From Granulosicoccus sp045106195 (GTDB lineage Bacteria > Pseudomonadota > Gammaproteobacteria > Granulosicoccales > Granulosicoccaceae), in NCBI GenBank assembly GCA_045106195.1, contig JBGCEH010000045.1, forward strand, positions 89,962 through 153,961: 64,000 bases of DNA. Reading direction: 5' to 3'. A model generated the notes under the pieces. That model was not told the DNA's origin, did not search any database, and worked only from the letters and a program-made list of their open reading frames with translations. The translations under genes and the position numbers were made by a program. Shown one piece after another: positions 35,950 through 43,624 of the stretch. Within the stretch, counting starts at the first letter, position 1; each line of letters opens with the position of its first letter.

Positions 35950-36770
35950 CGCGGACCTTTAGTGGGGGATAACTTTGTAGGGGCAACTGGTACAGCGGCA
36001 CTGGCAGATGGATTGATAGCGGGGGTGTTCTGTAGATCGACCGATTCGGGGCGTGCGCTGTCATTGAGAGGTAGATCGTAAGTGATTGTTGCGCCGTAGG
36101 CTTCTGGTGCCTGTGGATCGTGGCGGGGCCTGTCGAAAACCCATAGCCGTGTTCCGAGTTGAAACCCTTCCTTCAGATCATGCGTAACCATGAAGATGGT
36201 CAGCTTGTGCTCCTTCCACAGGCTGAGCACTAAGTCATGCATATCGGCTCTGATGCCAGGGTCCAGTGCACCAAACGGTTCATCCAGCAACAGGATTCTC
36301 GGTTCTGCCAATAGTGCCTGCGCGATAGCCAGCCGCTGACGCATACCGCCGGACAGTTCGTGTGGGTATTTAGCGGCTGATTCTGCAAGGCCGACGCGTT
36401 CAAGCATCTCTAAACAACGATGTCTGGCACGCTCTTTTTCGCGTCCAGAGAGGATACCTGTGAGGTTACTTTTTTGAAAGCTGATGGCAGCAACAACATT
36501 ACCAAGCACCGTCATGTGCGAAAACACGGAGTACTGTTGAAAAACGATACCGCGATCCGGTCCTGGTTCGGCGGGTATCGGTTTGTTATCGAGTGTTAAT
36601 GCGCCTTGACTGACAGCCTCTACGCCCAACAGCAGTTTCAGGAATGTGGTCTTGCCGCAGCCGGACGCTCCAACAAGGGTTACGAATTCGCCCTCTTTGA
36701 CAGACACGGAGACTCGTTCCAGCACCGTATTATTGCCATATTGTTTCCACAGATTGCTTGCTGTAATCAT
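35946..36770 (-). CDS. ABC transporter ATP-binding protein of the guanidine operon
   Basis: A 274-residue ATPase of the nitrate/sulfonate/taurine class. Walker A is GASGCGKTTFLKLLLG, Q-loop FQQYSVFSHMTV, signature LSGGMRQRLAIAQALL, Walker B ILLLDEPFGALD and H-loop MVTHDLKEG. A C-terminal extension of about 30 residues is unusual and low in complexity (NTPAINPSASAAVPVAPTK). It sits 1 base after the permease gene and overlaps the DUF1989 gene. Confidence 0.92.
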   Translation of the reverse strand: MITASNLWKQYGNNTVLERVSVSVKEGEFVTLVGASGCGKTTFLKLLLGVEAVSQGALTLDNKPIPAEPGPDRGIVFQQYSVFSHMTVLGNVVAAISFQKSNLTGILSGREKERARHRCLEMLERVGLAESAAKYPHELSGGMRQRLAIAQALLAEPRILLLDEPFGALDPGIRADMHDLVLSLWKEHKLTIFMVTHDLKEGFQLGTRLWVFDRPRHDPQAPEAYGATITYDLPLNDSARPESVDLQNTPAINPSASAAVPVAPTKLSPTKGPR

Positions 36771-36771
36771 G

Positions 36772-37581
36772 TCAGGCGAATTCCCAGGGAAACAGTCGTT
36801 TGTTGAGACTTCGCAACAACCAGTCGAAAAGAATCGCCAGTACGGTTATCCAAACCACGTAGGGAATGATCACATCCATGGACAGGTAGCGCCGCACAAG
36901 AAATATTCGGTATCCCAGTCCATCTGTCGATGCAATTGCCTCTGCTGCGATAAGAAACAACCAGCCGGTGCCTAACGATAATCGCACCGCATTGATCAGC
37001 TTTGGCATTAACTGTGGTAAGAGAACGCGGGCTATGATCTGCGCAGAATTTGCACCCAGTGTCTGCGCCTTTATCAGCTGTTCAGTCGGAATCTCTGCGG
37101 CGCGTTGCTGGATTTCACGGGCTATGAATGGCGTAATCCCTATGACAATAAGGGCAATTTTAGACACTTCGCCGAGGCCAAGAACAATAAACAGGATGGG
37201 TAGTAGAGCAAGGCAGGGTACTAGTGATATGAACGTTAGCAGGGGAGAGAACGTTGACTTCAGGTAGGGGATGGCGCCTGTTGCAATTCCAATGACAAGC
37301 CCCAGACATGCCGCAATGGCTACGCCGGTACCCAGTCGCTTGAGACTGCTCCAAGTGTCAATCCACAAAAGGTAGTCTCCCGTGCGTTTGTTGGGTTCGA
37401 AGGCCATCCTCACCATGGCGTTCTGCATTGAAGCGAATGAAGGCATCAGCTTGTCCGCTGGGTTCACCGCTAATCTTGCTTCAGATGCAAAGACATAGAG
37501 TACAAGCAGCAACAACAACGGCACCAGACCGAGTAGCCACGCATAGACTGGCGATGGTTTCTGGTTGATAAGTCGCTTCAT
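36772..37581 (-). CDS. ABC transporter permease of the guanidine operon
   Basis: A permease of about 269 residues from the ATG at 37581 (MKRLINQKPSPVYAWLLGLV...); an in-frame ATG at 37626 would add 15 residues. It has about six membrane helices and the EAA loop RAAEIPTEQLIKAQTLGANSAQIIARVLLP, as in SsuC/TauC-type permeases. It should import the substrate delivered by the binding protein encoded upstream. Guanidine as substrate is inferred from riboswitch control of the operon. Confidence 0.88.
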   Translation of the reverse strand: MKRLINQKPSPVYAWLLGLVPLLLLLVLYVFASEARLAVNPADKLMPSFASMQNAMVRMAFEPNKRTGDYLLWIDTWSSLKRLGTGVAIAACLGLVIGIATGAIPYLKSTFSPLLTFISLVPCLALLPILFIVLGLGEVSKIALIVIGITPFIAREIQQRAAEIPTEQLIKAQTLGANSAQIIARVLLPQLMPKLINAVRLSLGTGWLFLIAAEAIASTDGLGYRIFLVRRYLSMDVIIPYVVWITVLAILFDWLLRSLNKRLFPWEFA

Positions 37582-37698
37582 GACAGGCAAATCCGAGCAA
37601 TAGCCTTCAACAGCGGACCGCTGCATTGCATACTGGCGAATTGTGAGTGCATGCGTTGTGTTTTCTTCACGTAAACGGCGACGGAAGCCAGCTTAAGC

Positions 37699-38751
37699 CT
37701 ACAACTGTCCGTCGACGGCCATTTGCATGAAACTGGGGTCAAACCGAAATTTCACGTTTGCAGCGTCACCGAACGTACCGGCAGGCATGTCAATGCCTAT
37801 GAAGCCCGCATCCGGAGCCCCGTCACCCAGCAAGCCGTGGTCGAATGAAAATTCAGCGACGTACTCCATGGTTGTATTCAATGCATCACTGTTAGTGAAC
37901 TCTACTGCCTCTGCTGGTAAGTAAAACATGGAGGTACTGGCAAGTTGTGATTCGTAGCCGGCTAGATCCGTACCAGAGGCATCAGCCATGAAAGTTCTGG
38001 CCTCAATCGCTGCCTGACTGTCACCAGACATGGTTGTCATGATTTCGTACCATGCTCCGACAAGCGCTTTTCCAAAGTCAGGATTATCTTGCAAGGTTTG
38101 CGTGTTTACAACCAGAAGATCAATAATCTCGCCGGGAATATCAGCAGAGTCGAATACCTTGTTACTGCCTGGCATTGCTTCGATTTCACTGAGCAGTGGA
38201 TTCCAGGTAACCACGGAGGTGACGTCATCGCTGCTGTAGACGCCAACAAGATCTGCATCTGAAGTGTTGACGACCTGAACGTCCTTTTCACTCATGCCGA
38301 TGGAATCCAGAGCGCGCGCAAGCAGATAGTGAGAGACGCTCAGTTCCACCAGATTAACCCTTTGGCCGTCGATGTCGGTGAGTGAGCTTTTATCCTTCAG
38401 CACAACTCCATCATTGCCATTGGAAAAATCCCCGACAATGAGGGCCGTGGTATCAACACCACCGGCGGCCGGGATAGTCAAGGCATCCATATTGGTCATG
38501 GTGCAGGCATCAAACTGACCAGCAGTGTATTGATTGATGGATTCGATGTAATCGTTAATCTGGACAACGTCTATGGAGATGTCGTATTTATCAGCCCACT
38601 TGTCAACAATGCCCTGATCAGCCCCATACGCCCAGGGCATCCAGCCAACATAGATCGACCAGCAAATGCTGTACTGATCTTTAGCAAGGCCAGAGGCGCT
38701 AAGAGTGAGTAACAGGGTGAGCGTTGCCATTCGGCCAGAAAATCGTTTCAT
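37699..38751 (-). CDS. ABC transporter substrate-binding protein of the guanidine operon
   Basis: A 350-residue periplasmic binding protein with a signal peptide (MATLTLLLTLSASGLA). Family features are YSICWSIYVGWMPWAYG, INDYIESINQYTAGQFDACTMTNMDAL and the motif VTSVVTWNPLLSEIEAMPG. This is the group often annotated as putative urea transporter binding protein in operons with urea carboxylase. It is the first gene after the guanidine-I riboswitch (about 60 bases), so guanidine or a related cation is the likely cargo. RBS is weak (GAGACTGAATC before the ATG), consistent with regulated translation. Confidence 0.88.
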   Translation of the reverse strand: MKRFSGRMATLTLLLTLSASGLAKDQYSICWSIYVGWMPWAYGADQGIVDKWADKYDISIDVVQINDYIESINQYTAGQFDACTMTNMDALTIPAAGGVDTTALIVGDFSNGNDGVVLKDKSSLTDIDGQRVNLVELSVSHYLLARALDSIGMSEKDVQVVNTSDADLVGVYSSDDVTSVVTWNPLLSEIEAMPGSNKVFDSADIPGEIIDLLVVNTQTLQDNPDFGKALVGAWYEIMTTMSGDSQAAIEARTFMADASGTDLAGYESQLASTSMFYLPAEAVEFTNSDALNTTMEYVAEFSFDHGLLGDGAPDAGFIGIDMPAGTFGDAANVKFRFDPSFMQMAVDGQL

Positions 38752-38809
38752 GATTCAGTCTCGGTAGTTTCTACAGCGATACAACGGAGGATCCCTTGCA
38801 CATGGGTCA

Positions 38810-38912
38810 AGTTGGTCTCCCGGGCTTTTGTCCCGCCGTGTAACCTCGAACGACTGAGGTCGAAAGCTCTTGGACCAGTCACCGCGATGCGGCCGGAACC
38901 CTAGCTTTCCAT
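38810..38912 (-). promoter_or_regulatory. Guanidine-I (ykkC) riboswitch
   Basis: Read on the minus strand, the leader contains the hallmark guanidine-I segments in order. CTAGGGTTCCGGCC is complementary to 38891-38904, GACTGGTCCAAGAGCT to 38865-38880, and ACACGGCGGGACAAAAGCCCGGGAGA to 38816-38841. The ACGGCGGGACAAAAGCCCGGGAGA element is the most conserved part of the class and binds guanidinium. It sits about 60 bases before the binding-protein gene and controls the whole seven-gene operon. The expression platform is not obvious; no long T tract follows, so translational control is possible. Confidence 0.95.
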
Positions 38913-38964
38913 TATCTGATTGACTAACTGTGTCCGTCTGGACAAGGGATGTTGTGGATACTAT

Positions 38965-38980
38965 CGCAATACCAGTGCCA
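38965..38980 (-). promoter_or_regulatory. Sigma-54 (-24/-12) promoter for the guanidine operon
   Basis: On the minus strand the sequence is TGGCAC-TGGTA-TTGCG. The invariant GG and GC doublets are exactly 10 bases apart, matching the RpoN consensus TGGCAC-N5-TTGC[AT] at nearly every position. It points toward the riboswitch, whose 5' edge lies about 50 bases downstream, leaving room for a start near 38953. This predicts nitrogen control through an enhancer-binding activator such as NtrC. Confidence 0.82.
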
Positions 38981-39080
38981 CAAAAATAACCTGTTATTTG
39001 TCAGGCATTTACTTCTTTTTAGTTGATGAAAGAGATTTGCCGACAAGGTTTTTGCTCAATCACAGTGCAGAAAGAGCAGG

Positions 39081-39090
39081 TGTTGCAACA
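39081..39090. promoter_or_regulatory. Perfect 10-bp palindrome upstream of the sigma-54 promoter
   Basis: TGTTGCAACA is a perfect palindrome about 100 bases upstream of the -24 element, the usual distance for an enhancer-binding-protein site. It does not match the NtrC consensus closely, so it is only a candidate operator. The rest of 38981-39299 shows no gene. Confidence 0.35.
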
Positions 39091-39335
39091 TGAGCGTGCA
39101 AAAGGTGCTGTTAGTTTGAATAGCTCAAGTCTTTGTATAGACCTAGACCTGATCTAATCGTAAAGCTTTAGATCAAATGCAGATCTGTGGCTCCGGACCC
39201 GGCCAGATGCAGCTGTTCGAAAGCCAGGAATAGGGAGTTTTACCCACCGTTTTCCGAAACCTGTTTTCACACACATATTTTCTTAATCAACTGACTATCT
39301 TGGCGACGTTAGACAACTCGAACCAAGAGGCAATC

Positions 39336-39665
39336 ATGAAGAATGCTCTACTTGCTGTGTTTACTGCTGCGCCCTCCCTTTTCATTAGCGCATTTTCTGA
39401 TACCACGTTTGGCGTTGGAGCAGGCTCTATAAACAACGGACTTGGCTTCAACTTCGGCCGGGCGACTAACGCAAGCCTGATGTACGGTTCACTTGGCGGC
39501 ATGGTCGCTTCCAGCTCGCGAGGAACTAGTATCAGTGGACATGTGATTACGCAAGATCGTAGCTCTATGACAAATTGTGGTTTTGGGCTTGGTGCCCGAG
39601 GAACGCTTACTGATGGAAAATCTACCGAGACTGGTTTGACGTTCAATCTGGGTTATCAGTTTTAA
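39336..39665 (+). CDS. Small secreted, possibly outer-membrane beta protein
   Basis: A 109-residue protein starting at the ATG at 39336 with AAGAGG 5 bases upstream. A signal peptide (MKNALLAVFTAAPSLFISAFS) precedes Gly/Ser-rich alternating strands (FGVGAGSINNGLGFNFGRATNASLMYGSLGGMV). The last residues, TGLTFNLGYQF, end in the aromatic Phe typical of BAM-inserted barrels. It is too short for a full 8-strand barrel, so it may be oligomeric, a remnant, or a short YadA/Omp-like piece. No family is recognised. It is divergent from the guanidine operon. Confidence 0.6.
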   Translation: MKNALLAVFTAAPSLFISAFSDTTFGVGAGSINNGLGFNFGRATNASLMYGSLGGMVASSSRGTSISGHVITQDRSSMTNCGFGLGARGTLTDGKSTETGLTFNLGYQF

Positions 39666-39823
39666 GTGCTTTATTTAACTTGAATCACTCTGGAAAGATA
39701 AGGATATTCCAGCAATGAGTTCAACTTTTGATGTCCAGGTTTGTCTATCGCCGATAGCTTGATTACGGCAGCTTCACGCGCTTAATCAGGTTATGATGCC
39801 TCTGGTTTCTGTCAGCGACGGAT

Positions 39824-40942
39824 TTATACAGGCGCTTCGACAACGCTCTCTATGGAATCCACTGATTTGGCAGTACGCTTGAATGGGCTTTGCTCTGGTA
39901 AGTCAACACCCAAAGATAGCTCGCCACGCTCATACGCTTCATTCATGTAGCGAAAAGTTTTGATGCTCATGCGCATAAGATGTTCACCTGCTTTTATCGG
40001 AGGGTATTTTTCCAGAACCTCGGGTGTTCGAAATGGTGGTAACGGCTCAACAACGGTGTGATAGTCAAGACCGAAAAACAACGGGAACGAATAGCGCTCC
40101 TTGCCGGTATTCACGACGCGATGTTGTGTGGACTTGAATTGCCCACCAGACCAGGTTTCAAAGATATCGCCGATATTCACGATGAAACAGCCTGGTAGTG
40201 GAGGGGCTTCTATCCAGAAATCATCTGCATTCATGACTTGTAGTCCGGGTCCACCTTGAAGAAGAATAGTGAAACATTCGAAGTCAGAGTGAGCATCTAT
40301 TCCCACAACATCGTTACTGGCGGGTAAATCGTTTTCTATGTAACGAAGCATCCTTAGTTGTGAGGTCGGATAGTTGATATGTCGTGTGAGTGTATCGGGT
40401 TCCACACCAAGTTCACTAGCCAGTGTTTCAATCAGCAGCACCCCCAGATCAAATACAGATTGATAATATTCCTCTACCGTCTCTTTCCACCCCGCGAGCT
40501 CAGGCCACACGTTGGGGCCTGTCATACGCCATTTGGCAATATAGTCGGGATGATCATTTGGGGCCTCGAAGGAGAGGTCAAAAGCCTCGTAAAAGTTAAT
40601 GGTCTTCGGGAAATCGGATCCGTTTTCTTCAAAAGGAACATAGCCCCTGTGATGGGTTGTGAAGCCAGACCAGTACTTCATCTTGTAAGATCGAGACTGG
40701 CTATGGAACTGCTGAGACGCCTTGAAAATACGATCGATTAGCTCGTCGCTGATGCCATGTCCCTCGACATAGAAAAAACCGGAGTTTCTCGCGGCATCTC
40801 CCAGCTGCATGGCGATGTGCTTGCGAGCTGATTCGTCGTCTTCACGCAGAGCGCCAAGATCAATAACGGGAAGCTGGAGTTTGTCGAGAGTTAATGCTCG
40901 CTGATCGTCAGTGGCATCGAGTGCCGGTGTGGACGTTGACAT
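39824..40942 (-). CDS. 2-oxoglutarate/Fe(II)-dependent dioxygenase, isopenicillin N synthase-like
   Basis: A protein of about 372 residues from the ATG at 40942 (MSTSTPALDATDD...). The N-terminal DIOX_N part (LPVIDLGALREDDESARKHIAMQLGDAARNSGFFYVEGHGI) is followed by the catalytic barrel. The Fe ligands are the HxD in GIDAHSDFECFTILLQ and a distal His in FKSTQHRVVNTG, where Arg binds 2-oxoglutarate; RYSFPLFFGLDY completes the motif. The substrate is unknown. It lies alone and diverges from the polyamine-type ABC operon, so it may share a regulatory region with it. Confidence 0.88.
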   Translation of the reverse strand: MSTSTPALDATDDQRALTLDKLQLPVIDLGALREDDESARKHIAMQLGDAARNSGFFYVEGHGISDELIDRIFKASQQFHSQSRSYKMKYWSGFTTHHRGYVPFEENGSDFPKTINFYEAFDLSFEAPNDHPDYIAKWRMTGPNVWPELAGWKETVEEYYQSVFDLGVLLIETLASELGVEPDTLTRHINYPTSQLRMLRYIENDLPASNDVVGIDAHSDFECFTILLQGGPGLQVMNADDFWIEAPPLPGCFIVNIGDIFETWSGGQFKSTQHRVVNTGKERYSFPLFFGLDYHTVVEPLPPFRTPEVLEKYPPIKAGEHLMRMSIKTFRYMNEAYERGELSLGVDLPEQSPFKRTAKSVDSIESVVEAPV

Positions 40943-41271
40943 GGAAACAATCCCGGGCAGCATGTATATGCTTGCAATGGTTGAAGTTATTAGAGCGACA
41001 TACTATTAACCAGCATTTTAGACAATGATGCAAGCGACGAGTTCTGTCACCTTAGCAACGATAAATCTTTTCGAGCGGCATGTCTAATTGAACGGAAAAA
41101 TCTGAGTGTCGAATGATTCTGTTGCCCAATATGACAAGATTGAGTGTCATGGCAGTGCGTGACACGAGTTATCATGGTGCTATCTATTGGCATTAGTGAT
41201 TTCATATCAACGGTGACTCACATGAAGCTCTATTGATAAAAATTGTCGGTGTAATCGTCCGTGATTGGACA

Positions 41272-41284
41272 TTGTGAGTCACAA
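41272..41284. promoter_or_regulatory. 13-bp palindrome TTGTGA-G-TCACAA, candidate operator
   Basis: A perfect palindrome centred on G41278, about 85 bases before the binding-protein start. A related half-site TGACTCACA occurs 58 bases upstream at 41214-41222, giving an arrangement suited to a dimeric repressor or activator. Confidence 0.5.
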
Positions 41285-41298
41285 GTATATGTCCGTGT

Positions 41299-41313
41299 GA
41301 TTGTTCGACAATC
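41299..41313. promoter_or_regulatory. 15-bp inverted repeat GATTGT-TCG-ACAATC, candidate operator
   Basis: Perfect 6-base arms around TCG, 53 bases upstream of the binding-protein start. Its proximity to the start fits an operator overlapping the promoter. No T tract follows, so it is not a terminator. Confidence 0.45.
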
Positions 41314-41365
41314 GTAGCGTCGAGGTGATAGTTTTTTTAAGATACAAACCTATGGGCATACGATA

Positions 41366-42511
41366 ATGGTGAAAATAGTTCGCGGGAAAGACCGGGCAGG
41401 TAAAGGAATGGTTAAGGAAAACTCTGGACTTGGAGCATCTGTGTCACGAAGGGATGCACTTAAGTTTGGCATGGGGATTACTGCCGCGGCAGCTGCGACG
41501 ATTCATGCGCCAGCGATTTTGGCGCAAGCGCGGACCATTAAAATCGGTTCATACGGTGGTTACTTTGAAGACAGCTTCAAGAAGCACATCTATCCGGCCT
41601 TTACCGAGGCGACGGGGATTGCGGTAGAGAGTGTTACTCAGCCTAATTCTGCAGATTGGCTGGTCACCATGCAGCAAGCGGCATCAGCTGGATCAGTACC
41701 TGCAGACCTTTCGTTATACGCCAGGGATACCATGATAAAGGCGTCCAGAATCGGGGGGCTGCTTTCAGCACTTGATCAAACAAAGATTTCGACAGCGTCC
41801 AATCTGGATGATTATTTCCTTTTCGGTGCAGGCTCAAAGCTCTACGGTGTCGGCGCAATGTCATGGTTTACTTCAATGGTGATCAACCCAGAACAAATTG
41901 AAGCACCTTCGAGCTGGACGGAGTTCTGGAACACTGAACAGTACGAAGCGTCGCTTGGAATCTCGAAGCAGTTCAACAGCAATCTGCTTGATATCGTAGC
42001 AGCGTCATTTTTTGATGGTGAAGCCACCATGAATGAAAGGAACGGTATTGTCGCAGTGATCGAGAAGGCTGCAGAGTTAAAGCCGAACGTTGCCCTCTGG
42101 TGGTCGGCAGAAAGTCAAATGGAACAAGCCATGAAAAATGAAGATGTTGTCGCCGGTCTTTACTACCACGATGTTGCTTCACTAATGGCCGCTGAAGGTT
42201 TTCCGATTGCTTCTATTTTCCCTAAGGAAGGTAATCCGCAAGGCTACGGATCCTGGTGTCTGTCTGAAGGAAGTACCAACTCCGATGAAGCACATGAATT
42301 CATCACGTTTACATCAGACCCCGCCATTCAGGCGCTTATGAGTCGAATGATCGGGACCGCCCCTTTGGTGGCCCGGGAAAAGACGGATTTGACCGATGAT
42401 GAGTTTGCCGCTGTTTCCGGAGCACCGTCCATTGTGCCAGCCTATGAAAGCTATCTTGACAACGAAACCTTCATCAAGGATACCTGGGAAAAAATGCTGG
42501 CTTCAAGTTGA
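41366..42511 (+). CDS. ABC transporter substrate-binding protein, polyamine (PotD-like) family, Tat-exported
   Basis: A 381-residue periplasmic binding protein. A twin-arginine signal is visible (VSRRDALKFGMG followed by a hydrophobic AAAAATIHAPAILAQA), so it is probably exported folded through Tat. The mature part begins RTIKIGSYGGYFEDSFKKHIYPAFTEATGI, as in PotD/AfuA-type proteins for spermidine, putrescine or opines. The start could instead be the ATG at 41408. It is followed 27 bases later by the cognate ATPase gene and heads a four-gene transporter operon. The substrate is not known. Confidence 0.87.
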   Translation: MVKIVRGKDRAGKGMVKENSGLGASVSRRDALKFGMGITAAAAATIHAPAILAQARTIKIGSYGGYFEDSFKKHIYPAFTEATGIAVESVTQPNSADWLVTMQQAASAGSVPADLSLYARDTMIKASRIGGLLSALDQTKISTASNLDDYFLFGAGSKLYGVGAMSWFTSMVINPEQIEAPSSWTEFWNTEQYEASLGISKQFNSNLLDIVAASFFDGEATMNERNGIVAVIEKAAELKPNVALWWSAESQMEQAMKNEDVVAGLYYHDVASLMAAEGFPIASIFPKEGNPQGYGSWCLSEGSTNSDEAHEFITFTSDPAIQALMSRMIGTAPLVAREKTDLTDDEFAAVSGAPSIVPAYESYLDNETFIKDTWEKMLASS

Positions 42512-42538
42512 GTACATGTATGTTTTGAGTCAACCACT

Positions 42539-43624
42539 ATGGCCAGATTGACACTAGACAGAATATCAAAACACTTCGGTACCAGCGTTGCGGCTGTTGA
42601 TGATGTAAGTCTCACTTTTCCGTCCGGCCAAATAACGGCGTTGTTGGGTCCATCAGGATGTGGTAAGACAACCTTGCTCAGGATAATCGCTGGGCTTGAG
42701 CAGCAAAGCTCGGGGATTGTCACGCTTTCTGATCGAGACATATCCTCAATGAGCGCATCCCAAAGACGTTTTGGCATGGTGTTCCAGTCGTTCGCTCTGT
42801 TTCCCCATCTTAACGTGGAAGACAATGTTGCCTATTCGCTGTCAATAAAGAAAGTACCCACGACCGTTCGGCGAGAGCGGGCTAACGAGTTGCTGGACTT
42901 GGTTAAGCTCGGTGGGTATGGCAGACGACGCATTGGTGAGTTATCGGGTGGGCAACGTCAACGAGTGGCTATCGCCCGCGCACTTGCACAGGATCCATCT
43001 GTGTTTTTGCTGGATGAACCAATGTCGGCACTGGACGCGCAACTACGTGAGCAGATGCAGATTGAACTTAAACTGCTTCAACAGCAGTTAGGCATCACCA
43101 CCATCGTCGTCACGCACGATCAGCGAGAGGCTATGACAATGGCGGATCAGATTGTCGTCTTACGTGATGGACGGGTGGAGCAGGTGGGTACACCCCACCA
43201 GATATACCACCAACCCGCTTCGCAATTTGTTGCCTCATTTATCGGGCAGAACAATATTCTGAACGGCGTAGTCCGTAATGGCTATGTGGATGTTGCCGAC
43301 CAGTCTCTTTTTTTGGATCGTGATATCCCCTATCGTTCTGGTGCATTTGTACACATAACATGCAGACCTGAATTCGCGCGGGTAGTGCCGTTGGACGCCA
43401 ATGCGAGTGTCGATGCGAGTGCTAGAACCAACCAGCTTCCCGCGAAGGTAACTCTGGTACGGGACATAGGTCCGGTCAGGGAGGTATTCCTTGACGTTAA
43501 TGGACAGCAGGTACTCTGTGTCGATTCACGTGCTGAGCGCGAGCGTATATGTACGGGTGATCAGGTATTGGCTGAGCTTCCTGGCGCTGCGTTGACTCTC
43601 TACCCAAGAGAGACAGCTGCATGA
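42539..43624 (+). CDS. ABC transporter ATP-binding protein, PotA-like
   Basis: A 361-residue ATPase. Walker A is LLGPSGCGKTTLLRI, signature ELSGGQRQRVAIARAL, Walker B VFLLDEPMSALD and H-loop VVTHDQREAMTMAD. A C-terminal TOBE domain follows from about residue 285. Such PotA-type ATPases power polyamine, iron or opine importers. The stop overlaps the permease start by 4 bases. Confidence 0.93.
   Translation: MARLTLDRISKHFGTSVAAVDDVSLTFPSGQITALLGPSGCGKTTLLRIIAGLEQQSSGIVTLSDRDISSMSASQRRFGMVFQSFALFPHLNVEDNVAYSLSIKKVPTTVRRERANELLDLVKLGGYGRRRIGELSGGQRQRVAIARALAQDPSVFLLDEPMSALDAQLREQMQIELKLLQQQLGITTIVVTHDQREAMTMADQIVVLRDGRVEQVGTPHQIYHQPASQFVASFIGQNNILNGVVRNGYVDVADQSLFLDRDIPYRSGAFVHITCRPEFARVVPLDANASVDASARTNQLPAKVTLVRDIGPVREVFLDVNGQQVLCVDSRAERERICTGDQVLAELPGAALTLYPRETAA

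Larger units (their letters stand above)
40943..41365. promoter_or_regulatory. Divergent regulatory region with three inverted repeats
   Basis: This 423-base gap between the dioxygenase (minus) and the ABC operon (plus) holds no gene. It contains GTGTCA-N10-TGACAC (41144-41165), TTGTGA-G-TCACAA (41272-41284) and GATTGT-TCG-ACAATC (41299-41313), all with perfect arms. A TGACTCACA half-site is at 41214-41222. These are likely operators for an unidentified regulator of one or both genes. Confidence 0.6.

Noticed and set aside
39081..39110. NtrC site upstream of the sigma-54 promoter
   Set aside because: The sequence TGTTGCAACA and nearby GTGC repeats do not match the NtrC palindrome well enough; kept only as an unspecified palindrome.
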